This document shows positions 22,967 to 33,460 of a stretch of 64,000 nt of DNA, piece after piece. The notes under the pieces are model-generated. The model made no database searches. It worked only from the letters and a program-made list of their open reading frames with translations, and was not told the origin of the DNA. Origin of the DNA: Aplectana chamaeleonis (Eukaryota > Nematoda > Chromadorea > Rhabditida > Cosmocercidae); NCBI GenBank assembly GCA_029168955.1, contig JAPDOI010000210.1:620001-684000 (forward strand), read 5' to 3'. A program made the position numbers and the translations under genes. Position 1 is the first letter of the stretch. Every line of letters begins with the position of its first letter.

Positions 22967-23183
22967 TAGACTCCGTCCATACTCACTATGTACGAGCTGC
23001 AAGTGGCTAGACGCTGTTGATGCTCCGCTGCACTACGCGTGCCATTGGCCGGTGTGAGGATAATCATGATTTATAGATCAGCAGCGGCACAGACGATGGG
23101 CCGCAGCGAAAAAATCCTTGCGTCTGCTGACGCTCATAGGTAATTATGGATAGAGCCCAATGGGCGTATTTTTGCGGCTTAGG

Positions 23184-23317
23184 GATAATTTACACTCCCG
23201 CCGCCGATCGGAGCGACACAGTGCATTTCTCTAATAATGGTCATGCGGCGCCGCGCGACTTATACTGTAGTATTGCACTCCGACTCGCCGCTCGGTAGTG
23301 TGAGTATAAACGACACC
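23184..23317. repeat. GC-rich miniature inverted-repeat element
   Basis: A left arm with TTACACTCCCGCCGCCGATCGG pairs imperfectly with a right arm with CCGCTCGGTAGTGTGAGTATAAAC. It is a diverged relative of the cleaner hairpin at 36265-36394. Confidence 0.5.
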
Positions 23318-23319
23318 TT

Positions 23320-23920
23320 AGCCACCGCAAAGCATCAATGCAGAGTGTTAATCGGCCACTTCTTGTTCTGTCCGATCTCGAGGTAACCTTCCCTGGATAA
23401 GGCGAGGATTGGGATTTCTTTGTATAAAAATCAATAAAATTGATCAGGGCATGCAGTTCACGGCTGCGCGACGAAGCGATGAGTACGTGAGGAACTATTT
23501 AATGACCCTACAGAAGTCTCAAGGCTCCGTGGAGACAAAAAAGGTCGCATCGCAAGCAGATTGTGAGAAGACCACAAAATTCGGAAGGTTTTCTAGGCAA
23601 ATTGGCAACACTCACCAGGGCTTCTGGCAGGTCGCTCTCAGGGAGTTGGGGGGGGGGGGGTTCTATTCGCCCACGATTAGCTTTCGACTCGACTACAAAG
23701 CGGTTGTACGACGATATAGCCACGTAATTTCCTTGCGCCACGGGGCCTAATCGTCGTCCAAGTGAGAACCACGTGGCGCCAATCATAGCAATTCCACTCG
23801 GCCACGATACGCTTTCGATTCGACTACGATGAGTTTGGACGACGAACGAGCCACAATGCCCATGATTGAACACGTTGATCGATCGCTTCAGAACTGACCC
23901 GGCGCATGTCAGCCGCACAG
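23320..23920. other. Upstream flank of structured locus C
   Basis: Contains a G run at about 23647-23656 and the phrase TTTCGACTCGACTACAA (23686), echoed as TTTCGATTCGACTACGA at 23814. No gene seen. Confidence 0.3.
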
Positions 23921-23924
23921 CACG

Positions 23925-23956
23925 TATATAAGGGGCTCGATCCCGAAGAGAGCGCA
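23925..23956 (+). promoter_or_regulatory. TATA box and initiator, structured locus C
   Basis: TATATAA at 23925-23931 lies 31 bp upstream of the A in GCAGTGTG (23956), the usual TATA-to-start spacing of Pol II core promoters. The two relatives, A and B, have the same spacing. Confidence 0.5.
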
Positions 23957-24206
23957 GTGTGCCTTTCGGGCCGCTCCTGAAAGGTGACTAAGAGTCACTT
24001 TCTGGACGATTTTCGAACCGCTAAGGGGTCTCCCCACGGTCCTCAGCGAGGGGAGCTCCCTCGCTGTCGACCGTGGCGAAGGTGATGTCCCTGTCGCGGA
24101 CTGCTGTGGGGGTGATCCCCTACTGCGGTCCGTGACTTGGACCGTATCCTTGTTGGGGGGGGGGAGACCCGCTCCCATCGAAGGTGTGGGAGCCCGCCCC
24201 CAGCGC
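23956..24206 (+). ncRNA. Possible structured RNA, locus C
   Basis: Downstream of the TATA box are successive strong stems. AAAGGTGACT pairs with AGTCACTTT (23980-24001). CCACGGTC...CAGCGAGGG pairs with CCCTCGCTG...GACCGTGG (24034-24076). GTCGCGGACTGC pairs with GCGGTCCGTGAC with a G-U and an A-C (24093-24136), and CTCCCA pairs with TGGGAG (about 24174-24192). The first hairpin is shared with loci A and B. No RNA family was recognised. The leader of an unknown mobile element is an alternative. Confidence 0.4.
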
Positions 24207-24475
24207 CACGTGCTCATATCGAACAGGCCACGTGCTGCTGCGTGGGAAACGGGGGTTCGGCGAAGGTTTTGCATGTCTGGGCCACGTGCTTCAGCGTGGG
24301 AAATAGAGTGCGGCAAAGGTTCTGCCTCGCTGCGCCACGTAGTGCTATCGAGCAGGCCACGTGCTGCCGCGTGGGAAATGGGGGTGCAGCAAGGGTTTTG
24401 TCTCTCTGCGCCCATGATCTTATCGAACAGGCCACGTGCTCCTCGGAGCAGCACGTGCTGCTGCAAAAGTTCCTT
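24207..24475 (+). repeat. Tandem CCACGTG hairpin repeat
   Basis: Units of about 50-75 bp begin GCCACGTGCTGCTGCGTGGG and continue AAA(C/T)GGGGGT.C.GC(A/G)AAGGTTTTG. Complete or partial units start at about 24206, 24231, 24280, 24334, 24356 and 24430. Most units contain a self-pairing CCACG...CGTGG. Reading frames over it on both strands are by-products of the repeat. Confidence 0.6.
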
Positions 24476-24479
24476 TCAA

Positions 24480-24860
24480 CTCGACTAGGTACCCGAACAG
24501 AAAGTCTATTGTGGCCGGATCGGACCCCCCCCCCCGACTCCCTGAGCTGGTAGCTTGAGGGAAAAGCACAGGGACTTTGAGACTAAGCATGCGTACCGAT
24601 CTTCATCAAGCTGCGAGACGACTGCGGGCTGATAGCACCACGCCGGTTTTCTGATAAGATTGCGCAAAAAATGATATGATAATGAGAGGAATCTGATGAG
24701 TAGAAAAAACCGCCAACTGATTGGTACATACCTCCTGTCCTAGAGCATCCGAGTTAAAAACTTAACGTGCACACCCAGCCGATTCGAGACTGATCCTGGA
24801 TCGGCAGTAAGCGAGCGCATCGCTGGCAAAAGGCGGGCGGTGCGTGAGCGGAGTGTCTAT
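24480..24860. other. Downstream flank of locus C
   Basis: A C run at 24527-24535. 24800-24870 holds relics of the GCGGGCGG / CCGCCCGCC repeat found at loci A and B. No gene. Confidence 0.35.
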
Positions 24861-26127
24861 CCGCCCGCCAAATGAAAGCAATCCGCCAGCTGTTGTCTGA
24901 GTGTACATCAATTGAATTAATTTGTTATCCAAATTAACCAATCAATTGACTTGAAAAAAAAAACACTCTCATGCTGGTACACAAATATGTGAATATTAGT
25001 TCAACCCATTCACGACCACCCCTAGTTTTGGCTGACTGCGCGTTCGGACCGCATGCAATATTGCGTCGCCGTATATAGTGTCCCACTGGTGGGACACGCA
25101 TGCCCCACCCGTGGGACATGTAGTCATGAGTTGGTTAATACCTTTTCTAATGGATTCTACCTGCGTAACGTCAGTGCCAGGCGCGAATTCTTATATATAC
25201 TATTGTTGAAACGGGAATTTCGGTGTTATTAACTTACCAAAAATGGTGCGGCCTTTTGGGTTTGCACTGGCAGAATAAAAATTCATACCTATTATAATAG
25301 TCTACGTACTTCTCGAAAAATAAGCAAGCCTACATTCGCAGGAATTATGGTGGGAAACATGCCCGGGAAGTAGAATAATGCTAACACTACTTTCCGAAAT
25401 TGGAAAAGGGAGTGTTCACGTTACTACTGTTTTTTTTTTCATAAACTGCACTACACACACGACATAGTCTATGCGCCCGCCAAACTCCAGCAATCCGCCC
25501 GCTGTATTGTCTGAGTGTACATCAATTGAATTAATTTGTTATTCAAATTTACCAATCAATTCACTTGGAAAAAAAAACACTCTCACACTGGTACACAAAT
25601 ATGTGAATATTAGTTCAACCCATTCACGACCACCCCTAGTTTTGGCTGACTGCGCGTTCGGACCGCATGCAATTTTGCGTCGCCGTATACTATGTGTCCC
25701 ACTGGCGGGACACTCATGCCCGACCGGTGGGACATGTAGTCATGAGTGGGTTAATACCTTTTCTATTCGATGCTACATGCATAACGTCAGTGCCAGGCGC
25801 GAATTCTTATATATACCATCGTTGAAACGGGAATTTCGGTGATATAAATTTACCAAAAATGGTGCGGCCTTTTAGGTTTGCACTGGCAGAATAAAAATTC
25901 ATACCTATTATAATAGTCTACGTACTTCTCGAAAAATAAGCAAGCCTACATTCGCAGGAATTATGGTGGGAAACATGCCCGGGAAGTAGAATAATGCTAA
26001 CACTACTTTCCGAAATTGGAAAAGGGAGTGTTCACGTTACTACTGTTTTTTTTTTCATAAACTGCACTACACACAGGACATAGTCTATCCGCCCGCCAAA
26101 TTCCAGCAATCCGCCCGCTGTATTGTC
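24861..26127 (+). repeat. Tandem duplication of a ~0.61 kb unit
   Basis: Unit 1 starts at 24861, unit 2 at 25473 and a 39-bp third start lies at 26089-26127. Each begins with a CCGCCCGCCAAA-like phrase. The units are nearly identical over 600 bp, for example GAATTCTTATATATAC, GGTGCGGCCTTTT and CATGCCCGGGAAGTAG. Differences cluster near TGTCCCACTGG. The shared short unit at both junctions suggests unequal exchange or slippage. Confidence 0.85.
25008..25138. repeat. GTCCCAC palindromic repeat
   Basis: Outer phrases CAACCCATTCACGACCA and, inverted, TAGTCATGAGT(T/G)GGTTAA flank TGTCCCACTGGTGGGACA and a second GTGGGACATG. The same structure recurs in the second unit (25617-25755), partly at 26291-26308, and at 63106-63150 (GTCCCACAGGTGGGAC). 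A dispersed palindromic family. Confidence 0.55.
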
Positions 26128-26304
26128 TCGCAGAGTGTTTTCACTGTGGCGTCAGCGACTTTGGAAAAGTTGCTAGTGGCGGCATAAAACAGTTTGGACC
26201 ATTTTCACCACCAGCAAACGATGCCGTCGTCAATCGAAACTATCCATTTTTCTTAGTTTTTTTTTGTACAGTTAATCCACTAAAGACAGTGGGACACCAG
26301 TGGG
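26128..26304. other. No feature seen
   Basis: Short unassigned stretch ending in a GTGGGACA...GTGGGTTAA relic of the palindromic family. Confidence 0.3.
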
Positions 26305-26638
26305 TTAAAGGCACAGTCCAAGCTCAGAGGTAATTTTTGATATTATTCTCCGGCCACCGTAAATAGCAACCACACCAAGCGCAAAATCTCAATTTGCCCA
26401 AATAAGCGAGAAAAAGCCAGGAAAAAGTCGACCACGCCTCCTTTAAAGAAAAAATGGGGTTGAGACAACTTGTCCGCGAACATCTCCTCGTTCAAAATTC
26501 AAAATGTTTGAGAGGCCATATCTCCGTTCATATTGAGTTTTGAGCGATTTCGGAAATATCATTGTGATCAGCGTGAAATTTTCTCCAAGACAGACTAGAA
26601 AGCGAAAAATCGATTCAGATGTTGGACTGTGCCTTCAA
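26305..26638 (-). mobile_element. TTAA-AGGCA element, type F6, short form
   Basis: TTAA-AGGCACAGTCCAAGCTCAG to GTTGGACTGTGCCT-TCAA, 334 bp. It lacks part of the interior found in the F6 copy at 11338-13439 but has the same two ends. Confidence 0.7.
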
Positions 26639-26744
26639 GAGAATTCTGAAAAACATTGAGAATGCTCGAAAATGTTTGAAGAATTTTCGCAAATCTAAAA
26701 TCGCGCAAACACTATATTGTTGAATAGCCATCCTCGCCTGGATC

Positions 26745-27308
26745 ATAAAGGCAGTGGTCAGGATGAAAAACGTTATCGAAAAAACTGAAAAAAATCAACT
26801 TAGATAAAAAAAAACAGCTGAAAAACCATGAAGGTATGTAGCGCGGTGGAAAACGGGCTAGAATTAGAGTTTCTAGGGCCCAAAGATGCTAGTGCGTGCA
26901 CACGTGCACAGCGATGACGAAAAAGATCGCAGTCTCATGCCGAGCAGTCAAAAATCATCGACATTCAGAGGAAGAAATAAATGCAAACTTACCTAATGAA
27001 AACAGTTGAGCAATGAAACAAAGCACTCCAGTCAATATTTTTGACTAGATGTGTACATAAGTTCAAAGGTTCATTGATTGAAAATCAATTTCAAGCCAGC
27101 TGATGCTCTTCATATAAGAGGTCATCGATGCCGATGATGTGGACTGGGCTCATCCATTATCAAAAGACAACAAAGTTCAGGTTTCAAAATTCGCCCAAAA
27201 CAGTGTTTTTTCGCGATTTTTTCGTATAGGTCCTACTACTCGAGACCCAGAAAAGGGTTTAGAGAGAAAAACACGACAAGCATATTTGATCGCGACCACT
27301 GCCTTTAA
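26745..27308 (+). mobile_element. TTAA-AGGCA element, type F7
   Basis: ATAA-AGGCAGTGGTCAGGATG to ATCGCGACCACTGCCT-TTAA. It matches 62484-63026 in the opposite orientation throughout, including GCACACGTGCACAG and GATGCTCTTCATATAAGAG. The right TTAA is shared with the following F2 element. Confidence 0.75.
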
Positions 27309-27796
27309 AGGCACAGTACACCCTCAAACATGAATTTGGTGATTTTTGTTTGATTCTGTAGCAGACCCCTCCTGTATAATACGTGCCAAGTGCGAGATTT
27401 CAATTCCTCCGGATAAGCGAGATATAAGCGACCACCACAGACCCGACCTCCTTCGCTCACCACCACAGGCCCGGTCCCCTTCCGGATTTTCGATCTCGAT
27501 ATCGGCTGGATGGATCAATGAATTTTGACCGAGCCTACGTTCTTCAGTCCACTACCGATCTATGTCCTCATCCTGTTTTGCTCTCGTGCAGCGATTGCGA
27601 ATGAAGAGAATTACAGGCCTGAGACAACTCGTCCACCAAATTTTCGCTCTCAAATTGCAGGCGTTTTCAAGGAGCCATATCTCCGTCCGTAGGGGGTCAT
27701 GGGCGATTTCAAAGATGCCATAGTGATCAGAAAGTGGCTCTCTCCAAGATAGGCATGAAATCTCAAAAAAAAATTTTGGGTGTCCTGTGCCTTTAA
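27305..27796 (-). mobile_element. TTAA-AGGCA element, type F2
   Basis: TTAA-AGGCACAGTACACCC to GGGTGTCCTGTGCCT-TTAA, inverted relative to 8640-9130. Confidence 0.75.
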
Positions 27797-27799
27797 TTG

Positions 27800-28432
27800 A
27801 GTGTTCAGATCTGAAGAAAAACAATTGGTTTTGAAAAATGTTAATAGAAAAGAACGCGGAAGACGCGAAAGCCCGTCACTGTACGCCTTGTCGGCAGGAC
27901 ACGCCTTTTAATCGAGCCCAGAAGCAGCCACCAACAAATTGATCAAGAAAAAGCAAACACTACGTATACTAAAGAGCCGAGAAGTTCCTTGAATATGCAT
28001 AACCTGTAATGCATCGGAAACCAAAAACAAATTCTGAGCACAAGTGTCAAAATTCTGAGCCGGTTGGGCCTGACAGTGATCGAACCTATCTACCACAAAA
28101 ACGCGGAATTCACTCAAAGGGCCAAATAAAATAAATGGATTTTTTTCACAAAGAAATAGCCAGTGTTGTAGTGCGTGTCCGAATGAGGTCTGAAGCCGTG
28201 AAATCGGGGTGACAAAGTACAAATGGTGCAATGGAAGCTGATGCGAATTCATGTGTCTTATGTCTTTTCCGCATGCATGGAACGATTTGGGTTAGGTGTC
28301 CAAAAAAGGAGGGCTGTTTCAAATCAAGATTTCCACCAGTGCTCTACCCAATATTGCCCTCCCTCGGTGGCCGTGAAATGTCCTTATAGTTATTATTGGA
28401 GGCAAAAATTGGAATCCTACAAAGGAATGGTC
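27800..28432. other. No feature seen
   Basis: No gene or repeat recognised. Confidence 0.35.
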
Positions 28433-28436
28433 CGCA

Positions 28437-28562
28437 TGGATCCTGAATAGACTTTGCGTTCCCCGTTGGAGGTTGGCGCAAACTCGGTGCAGCTATGTTA
28501 TAGCATATGGCACTGAGTTTGCGCCAACCTTCAACAGTGAACGCGAAGTCTGTTCCGGATCC
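28437..28562. repeat. Palindrome with ~54-bp arms
   Basis: Arms 28437-28490 and 28510-28562 pair from GGATCC...ACTTTGCGTTC inward through AGGTTGGCGCAAACTC to GTGC/GCAC, around a 19-base centre. Only one copy is seen in the window. Confidence 0.65.
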
Positions 28563-28590
28563 ACGCCGACGTTATTTAGTAAAATGCACC

Positions 28591-29498
28591 TTAAAGACAG
28601 GATTTGCGATAAAAACATTTTTGAGCTTTCTTCATAAAGTTGTAGATTTGGTGATTACAAAAGTGAAATTATGTAAAAGGAGAAAAAATGAAAATTTGCA
28701 GGGTAAACGCACAAAAACAAGCCAGGACGTCTACCTTCTGGTGTTGGCCAGCCCCCCAATTAATGACATTTACATGAAAGCTTGCTTATAGGTCTTATAT
28801 TCTGCTTTTAAAGTAGCAAGTTGTCTCCAAGAGTGGTCAGCAATTACCTCGAGAGGAAAAATAGAAGACGGCAAAACAGGCATTCATAGAAATCTCGACA
28901 ACTGGGGGCGGGAGGACATCAAGCAATAATTTTTTTCCTAAGCGTTTTTTTCTCCCATTTTCATACTTATTGTTAAGGCAGGGTTTACTATGAAATCGAT
29001 CTGTGTGTTATCCTTGTGAAAAAGTAGTTCTGGCCATCAAAAATGTGGAAATAAGTAAAAAGTTGGAGGAAAAAGCCCAGGAACCCGTTATCGCTTGTTG
29101 TCCTAAAGTCCCCAATTATCTAGATTTCTATAAATGCCTAGTTTGCCAACTTTTATTTTGCTTCTTAAGTAGTTTCTGAGCATCTCTGGAGGCTAATGCC
29201 TACCTTAACAGCAAAACAAAAGGCGGAAAAGCAAGCATTAATGAAAATCTCGTTAATTAGGGGGCAGGCCCACACCGGTAATTAGACATTAGACCTTGTT
29301 TTTGAGCGTTTTTCTCTCAAATTTCCGGATTTTTTTTCCTTTTATTTTTAGTTTTGTGATGACCAAATCTACATTCTGATAAAGAGAGCCCGAAAATGGT
29401 TTTTATCGCGAACCCTGCCTTCAACTTTTGTGATGGCCAGATCTGCAATTTCATGCGGATAGCACAACAACCGATTTTATCAAGAATCCTGCCTTTGA
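28591..29498 (-). mobile_element. TTAA-AGGCA element, type F4, containing a second F4
   Basis: The outer ends are TTAA-AGACAGGATTTGCGAT and ATCAAGAATCCTGCCT-TTGA. A complete inner F4 (28972-29424) sits just inside the right end, where the uninterrupted relative at 54426 reads continuously through CATCACAAATGTG. Non-coding. Confidence 0.6.
28972..29424 (-). mobile_element. TTAA-AGGCA element, type F4, inner copy
   Basis: GTTA-AGGCAGGGTTTACTATG to TTATCGCGAACCCTGCCT-TCAA, with TTTTTGAGCGTTTTTCTC near the right end, as in 56696-56860. Confidence 0.6.
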
Positions 29499-29629
29499 TG
29501 TGATTTTGATGCAAAAATGATACAATTCATCACGACAGCAAGCTCTATAAGTGGACTGAAGTCTAGTTTTCGAATGAGAATGGAGAGCATCAGCATACCT
29601 ACTCATCGGGTTCCGTTCAATGCCGCGTT

Positions 29630-29760
29630 TTGCCCTCAATTTTTCCCGGATGGAAAGCTTCGAATGAACTATGTCGAATTTACTGCATAACAGACAAACA
29701 CTCTTCAGATTCATGATCAGCATACCAAATAATCCCCTTGTTGAAGTTTGAAGTCAAGTC
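29630..29760 (-). repeat. ACAAGGG-element interior fragment
   Basis: On the minus strand ATTATTTGGTATGCTGATCA...GAATCTGAAG and TTCGAAGCTTTCCATCCGGG match the interior of the ACAAGGG-ended elements (for example 22281 and 60308). Confidence 0.5.
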
Positions 29761-29813
29761 TGGATCATTTTTCTTAAAAGTTTCCATAATCCCTAAAATT
29801 AACATAAGACGAG

Positions 29814-30305
29814 TTAAAGGCACTGCCCACGATAAACTTCATCTTCGAATTTTCCATGACGTACGCTTCTCGTGGCTCTCAGCAACAGAACAGCTTCGAA
29901 GAAACGGGACGAAAGACTACCCAGGAGCAGCAAAACGGATTGAAGGAGTGGGCAAACCCCGCCGCTCTGGGAAAGTCCGGCCCATTTCCGCCCCTCGACG
30001 TGAATAATGGAAAACTTGAGATTTTGAGATGAGCAATGAATTCCGATCAAAATCCCCGTTCTTCCCTTCATTCTCAATTTCTCTCTTTACTCAGGTCAGC
30101 TCGCATGCAATGGCTGCAAAAGACGGAATTTGCAAGCCTCGGACAACTCGTCCACCATGCTTCCCTAGCTCAGTTTTTGAGGGACCATAACTCCGTTTCC
30201 AGGAAGTCTGGAACGATTCCAGAGACATTACTGGAATCAGAATGGAACCGTTTTCAAGATAGGTGAAAACAGAAAAGAGATTCATATCGTGAACACTGCC
30301 TTTAA
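29814..30305 (-). mobile_element. TTAA-AGGCA element, type F1a
   Basis: TTAA-AGGCACTGCCCACGATAA to TATCGTGAACACTGCCT-TTAA. Inverted relative to 13921-14414. The right TTAA is shared with an F5 element. Confidence 0.75.
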
Positions 30306-30884
30306 AGGCAGCAGACACGCTCAAAATGGTATCGATTTTATGACATAAATCAGAGGTTTGGAGCAGATTGTATTGGAATATGACATAAATCAGAGGTTTG
30401 GAGCAGATTGTATTGGAATATGACATAAATCAGAGGTTTGGAGCAGATTGTATTGGAAACTGACGAAAAAACGAACGAAAACTGTGTGCGAATGGAGGAA
30501 TAACGGTTATTTTGTTATCAGGTGAAAGTGGACGAGTTTTGCGGCGCGCAGTTGAGACAGCGAATATTAGCAACAAAACGGTTGAGATAGAGAAGTCGAT
30601 ATACTCTTACAGCCTGTACTTTAACGTTAACCTCGTTCGAAGCATCAAAAACCAGCCAAAGGGACCGTATTAGTACTATCAATGTGGACGAGTTTGTATT
30701 TTGGGGCGGAGTTGCAGAAGCTCAGGGGCGGGGTTGCAGAAATTTTTCGATTTGTATTGCTGAAATTTTGTAGTTTTGACTCGTTTTTGACGCTTCCAAC
30801 GGCGTGAGCAGTCTACTAGGAGCCATGCGACTTCAAAAACGTAGTTATCTCAACAACTTTTTCTAGCGGGTCTGCTGGCTTTGA
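30302..30884 (-). mobile_element. TTAA-AGGCA element, type F5
   Basis: TTAA-AGGCAGCAGACACGCTC to GCGGGTCTGCTGGCT-TTGA. It matches 53939-54424 inverted (TTTTGACGCTTCCAACGGCG, AACCAGCCAAAGGGA). It is longer than that copy because of a 3 x 40 bp expansion at 30341-30460. Confidence 0.75.
30341..30460 (+). repeat. Three identical 40-bp tandem copies
   Basis: The 40-bp unit starting TGACATAAATCAGAGGTTTG is present at 30341, 30381 and 30421 without a difference except the last two bases. The F5 copy at 53939-54424 has the unit once, so the expansion is recent and local. Confidence 0.9.
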
Positions 30885-31560
30885 AGTTTCATGATACAAT
30901 ATAATGCAATACCGCATGTTAAGTATGTCCAAAAGAGACAAATCCTCCCACGTAGCCCGCGAACGTGTTGAGCGGCTGCCGCGAGTGCATTGCCCAGATC
31001 TGTGAATCGATTAATAGAAATAATAGACGATTAGCTAATAATTACTCAGCCAGCTAGCAGTCGCGGGAAGACTCGTCCGAAAAATGCCTTCGTAACAGCC
31101 GCTGGTCACGCACGCAGACCGCATGGGCGGACAGACTCGTGTGGACAGACTATAGGTTTGGTCAGAAATGCATGCAGCCGCGTTATCTCGCAATTTTAAC
31201 CCCTCTTTTACAACTACCCTTAGATTCAGTGTTTTTCGGATATGAAAAAATAGGATCCTGACAGGACAATGATTTAAGGCTGTAGTGATTGGCAGTAGTT
31301 TTATGCAGCTTAGAACCGAGTATGGTACAGATAGTGATTGTTTAGGTTGAAGAGCTAGAAAAAACAGTTGCCGAGGAAAATTGCAGTATGCACGCCATAC
31401 AGTATGTAAGTACAGTATGTGCACTGTACACGCAACGACCTAAAAATAAAACCTGAAACTTTTTTTTGTTTGAACTTAAACCCTAGCAACCACTTCACCA
31501 TTGTATAGCTCTCCCCAACAGAAATCTGAATTCACTTTCAGATCCAAAGAAAATTGAATT
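30885..31560. other. Foldback-family fragment and unassigned DNA
   Basis: 31105-31152 (GGTCACGCACGCAGACCGCA, then GGGCGGACAGACTCG) is a part-copy of the GTCCGAATG-ended family end. 30955-30990 may be the other end. No gene. Confidence 0.35.
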
Positions 31561-32034
31561 TTAAAGGTAGTGTTTAAGAAAAAAATGTTGAACGTTTTCT
31601 CGGCTAAAACGTAGGCTTTTGGTCTCTCCAAGAAGATTATGAGCGGAAGTGCGACGAAAAACGGCCGGTAAGTGGGTGAAAATCTCGTGGGCCAGCCAAC
31701 CTATTGGGCCACTCCGCCCACGTCCTATAACAGTAGCCCTGAAGTCGTGGTTAAAAGAGCGATGGTTTCCGATCAAAAGCCCCGATCTTCCTTTCATTCT
31801 CAACTTCTCTCTTTGCTCAGGTCAGGTCGCACACATCGGCTGCAAAATAGCGAGAGTTACAAGCCTCGGACAACTCGTCCACATTACTTCCCTAGCTGAA
31901 TTTCGAGGGGCCATAACTCCGTTTCCAGGGGGTCTTGTACGATTCCGGGGACATCATTGAAATCAGCATCGGACCGTTTTCAAGATAGACGGAAAAAACA
32001 GAAAAATGAATTCTTACGTGAACACTGCCTTTAA
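31561..32034 (-). mobile_element. TTAA-AGGCA element, type F1d
   Basis: TTAA-AGGTAGTGTTTAAGAAA to TACGTGAACACTGCCT-TTAA. The right half is F1a-like. The left half (AAGTGGGTGAAAATCTCGTG, CCACTCCGCCCACG) is shared with 54714-54895 and, inverted, about 52790-52966. The element therefore looks mosaic. Confidence 0.65.
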
Positions 32035-32996
32035 GCAAGTCATGAATTGAAGAAGTGCGCTAAAAACGCGGGAAGCGCCGCTGAATGCATTCTGACCGAA
32101 AATCTATCAGCGATATTGCATAGATCAGTATAATTTCGAAAATAGAAATTTTTGGCGAATACATAGAAATTGAGAAATCTGGAATTATGTGTCTTCTCCT
32201 TAGCTCTGAACAAAACTTCTCTAGTCGTCTATTTGAAAAATAATTGGACAGAGTTTGAAAACAAGCTGCATGATCCAACAAAGAAAACTAGCCTGTCAAG
32301 ACAGTGAGACGGGAACTCTTGTAATTACAAATCTTGTTTTGGCCGAAAATCCAAGGATTCTAAGAGAATTTGTGCCGAAAACACTTGGTTTGACAAGTTC
32401 CTTACATCTGCTAAAAACCGGGAAACAGCTGCATTTTTAAAGACACCTGCTTGGACTTTAGTTCGACTTTTTTCACCACACAGCACTCATCTAGTCATTA
32501 CTCCAGAGAATCATAAAGAGGAGCCTGAAAGCTGGTGATAGATAGTGATGGATTTTCGGAGTGGTTATGATCATACGTGTCAGTTGCCACTTGAACGACC
32601 TCATTCATCATTTCATCACTACGGACGTCAAGCTGAAGTGTTGAGGTTGACGCGTAGATGAAAATGTTTCTATAGAAAAAAATCTGTTTTTTGAGCCCGC
32701 CCTATACCATGAAGACCACGGCTGCAACGGCTCCAAAAAACCTCAATAACATATCCTAACAAGAAGATATAATGTTGCAATATGATTTGTTTACGGTTTT
32801 TTTGTTTGAAGAAGCTAAAATTACACATTGGGAAATCACAGGAAACCTAAAGAATCTTTAGGAAAGCTTCAATGAATCTCGATGAATCCTGCACTAATAG
32901 AATAAGAATCTAAACAGGGACGGTTGCTTGGAGAAAGTGGTCATTCTGAGCAAAAAGCAACTTTAAATGCTAGAATTTTCGACGACAAATTCGAGG
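32035..32996. other. No feature seen
   Basis: AT-rich DNA. Nothing supported. Confidence 0.35.
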
Positions 32997-33460
32997 TTAA
33001 AGGCACAGTACACCCGCGGATATAAAATTTGAGATTTTCATGTAATTGTGTAGAAGACCCCTCCTGTATAACACGTGCCAAATGCCAGATCTCATTTCCT
33101 CGAAATAAGCGAGATCTAAGCGACCACCACAGGCCCGACCCCCTAACCGATTTTCGAACTCTATAGCGGCTCGATGGATGGATGAAATCCAACAAGTCGA
33201 CGTTCTTCAGTCCACTACCGGACTGTCTCCTTATCCTGGCTTTCTCTCACGCAACGATTGCGAATGAAGAGAAATACAGGCCTGAGACAACTCGTCCACC
33301 AATTTTTCACCCTCAAAATCTAGGCATCTTTGAAGAGCCATAACTCTGTTCAAAGGGGATCTTGGACGATCACAGAGATGCCTCTGTGATCAGCGTGTGA
33401 CTTTCTCCAAGATGAGCATGAAATCTGAAAATTAATTTTCTGGGTGTCCTGTGCCTTTAA
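32997..33460 (-). mobile_element. TTAA-AGGCA element, type F2
   Basis: TTAA-AGGCACAGTACACCC to GGGTGTCCTGTGCCT-TTAA. Inverted relative to 8640-9130 and close to it in sequence. Confidence 0.75.

Noticed and set aside
23909..24466. 185-codon minus-strand frame (SHAAARGLFD repeats)
   Set aside because: It follows the CCACGTG tandem hairpin repeat, and frames are open on both strands there.
24861..26127. LTR pair of a retrotransposon
   Set aside because: The two units are directly adjacent with no internal coding region, and there is no TG...CA border, primer-binding site or polypurine tract.
29451..29723. 90-codon minus-strand frame with protein-like composition
   Set aside because: The sequence aligns with the non-coding interior of ACAAGGG-type repeats (GGGGATTATTTGGTATGCTG, CGAAGCTTTCCATCCGGG), and its end is an F4 terminus.
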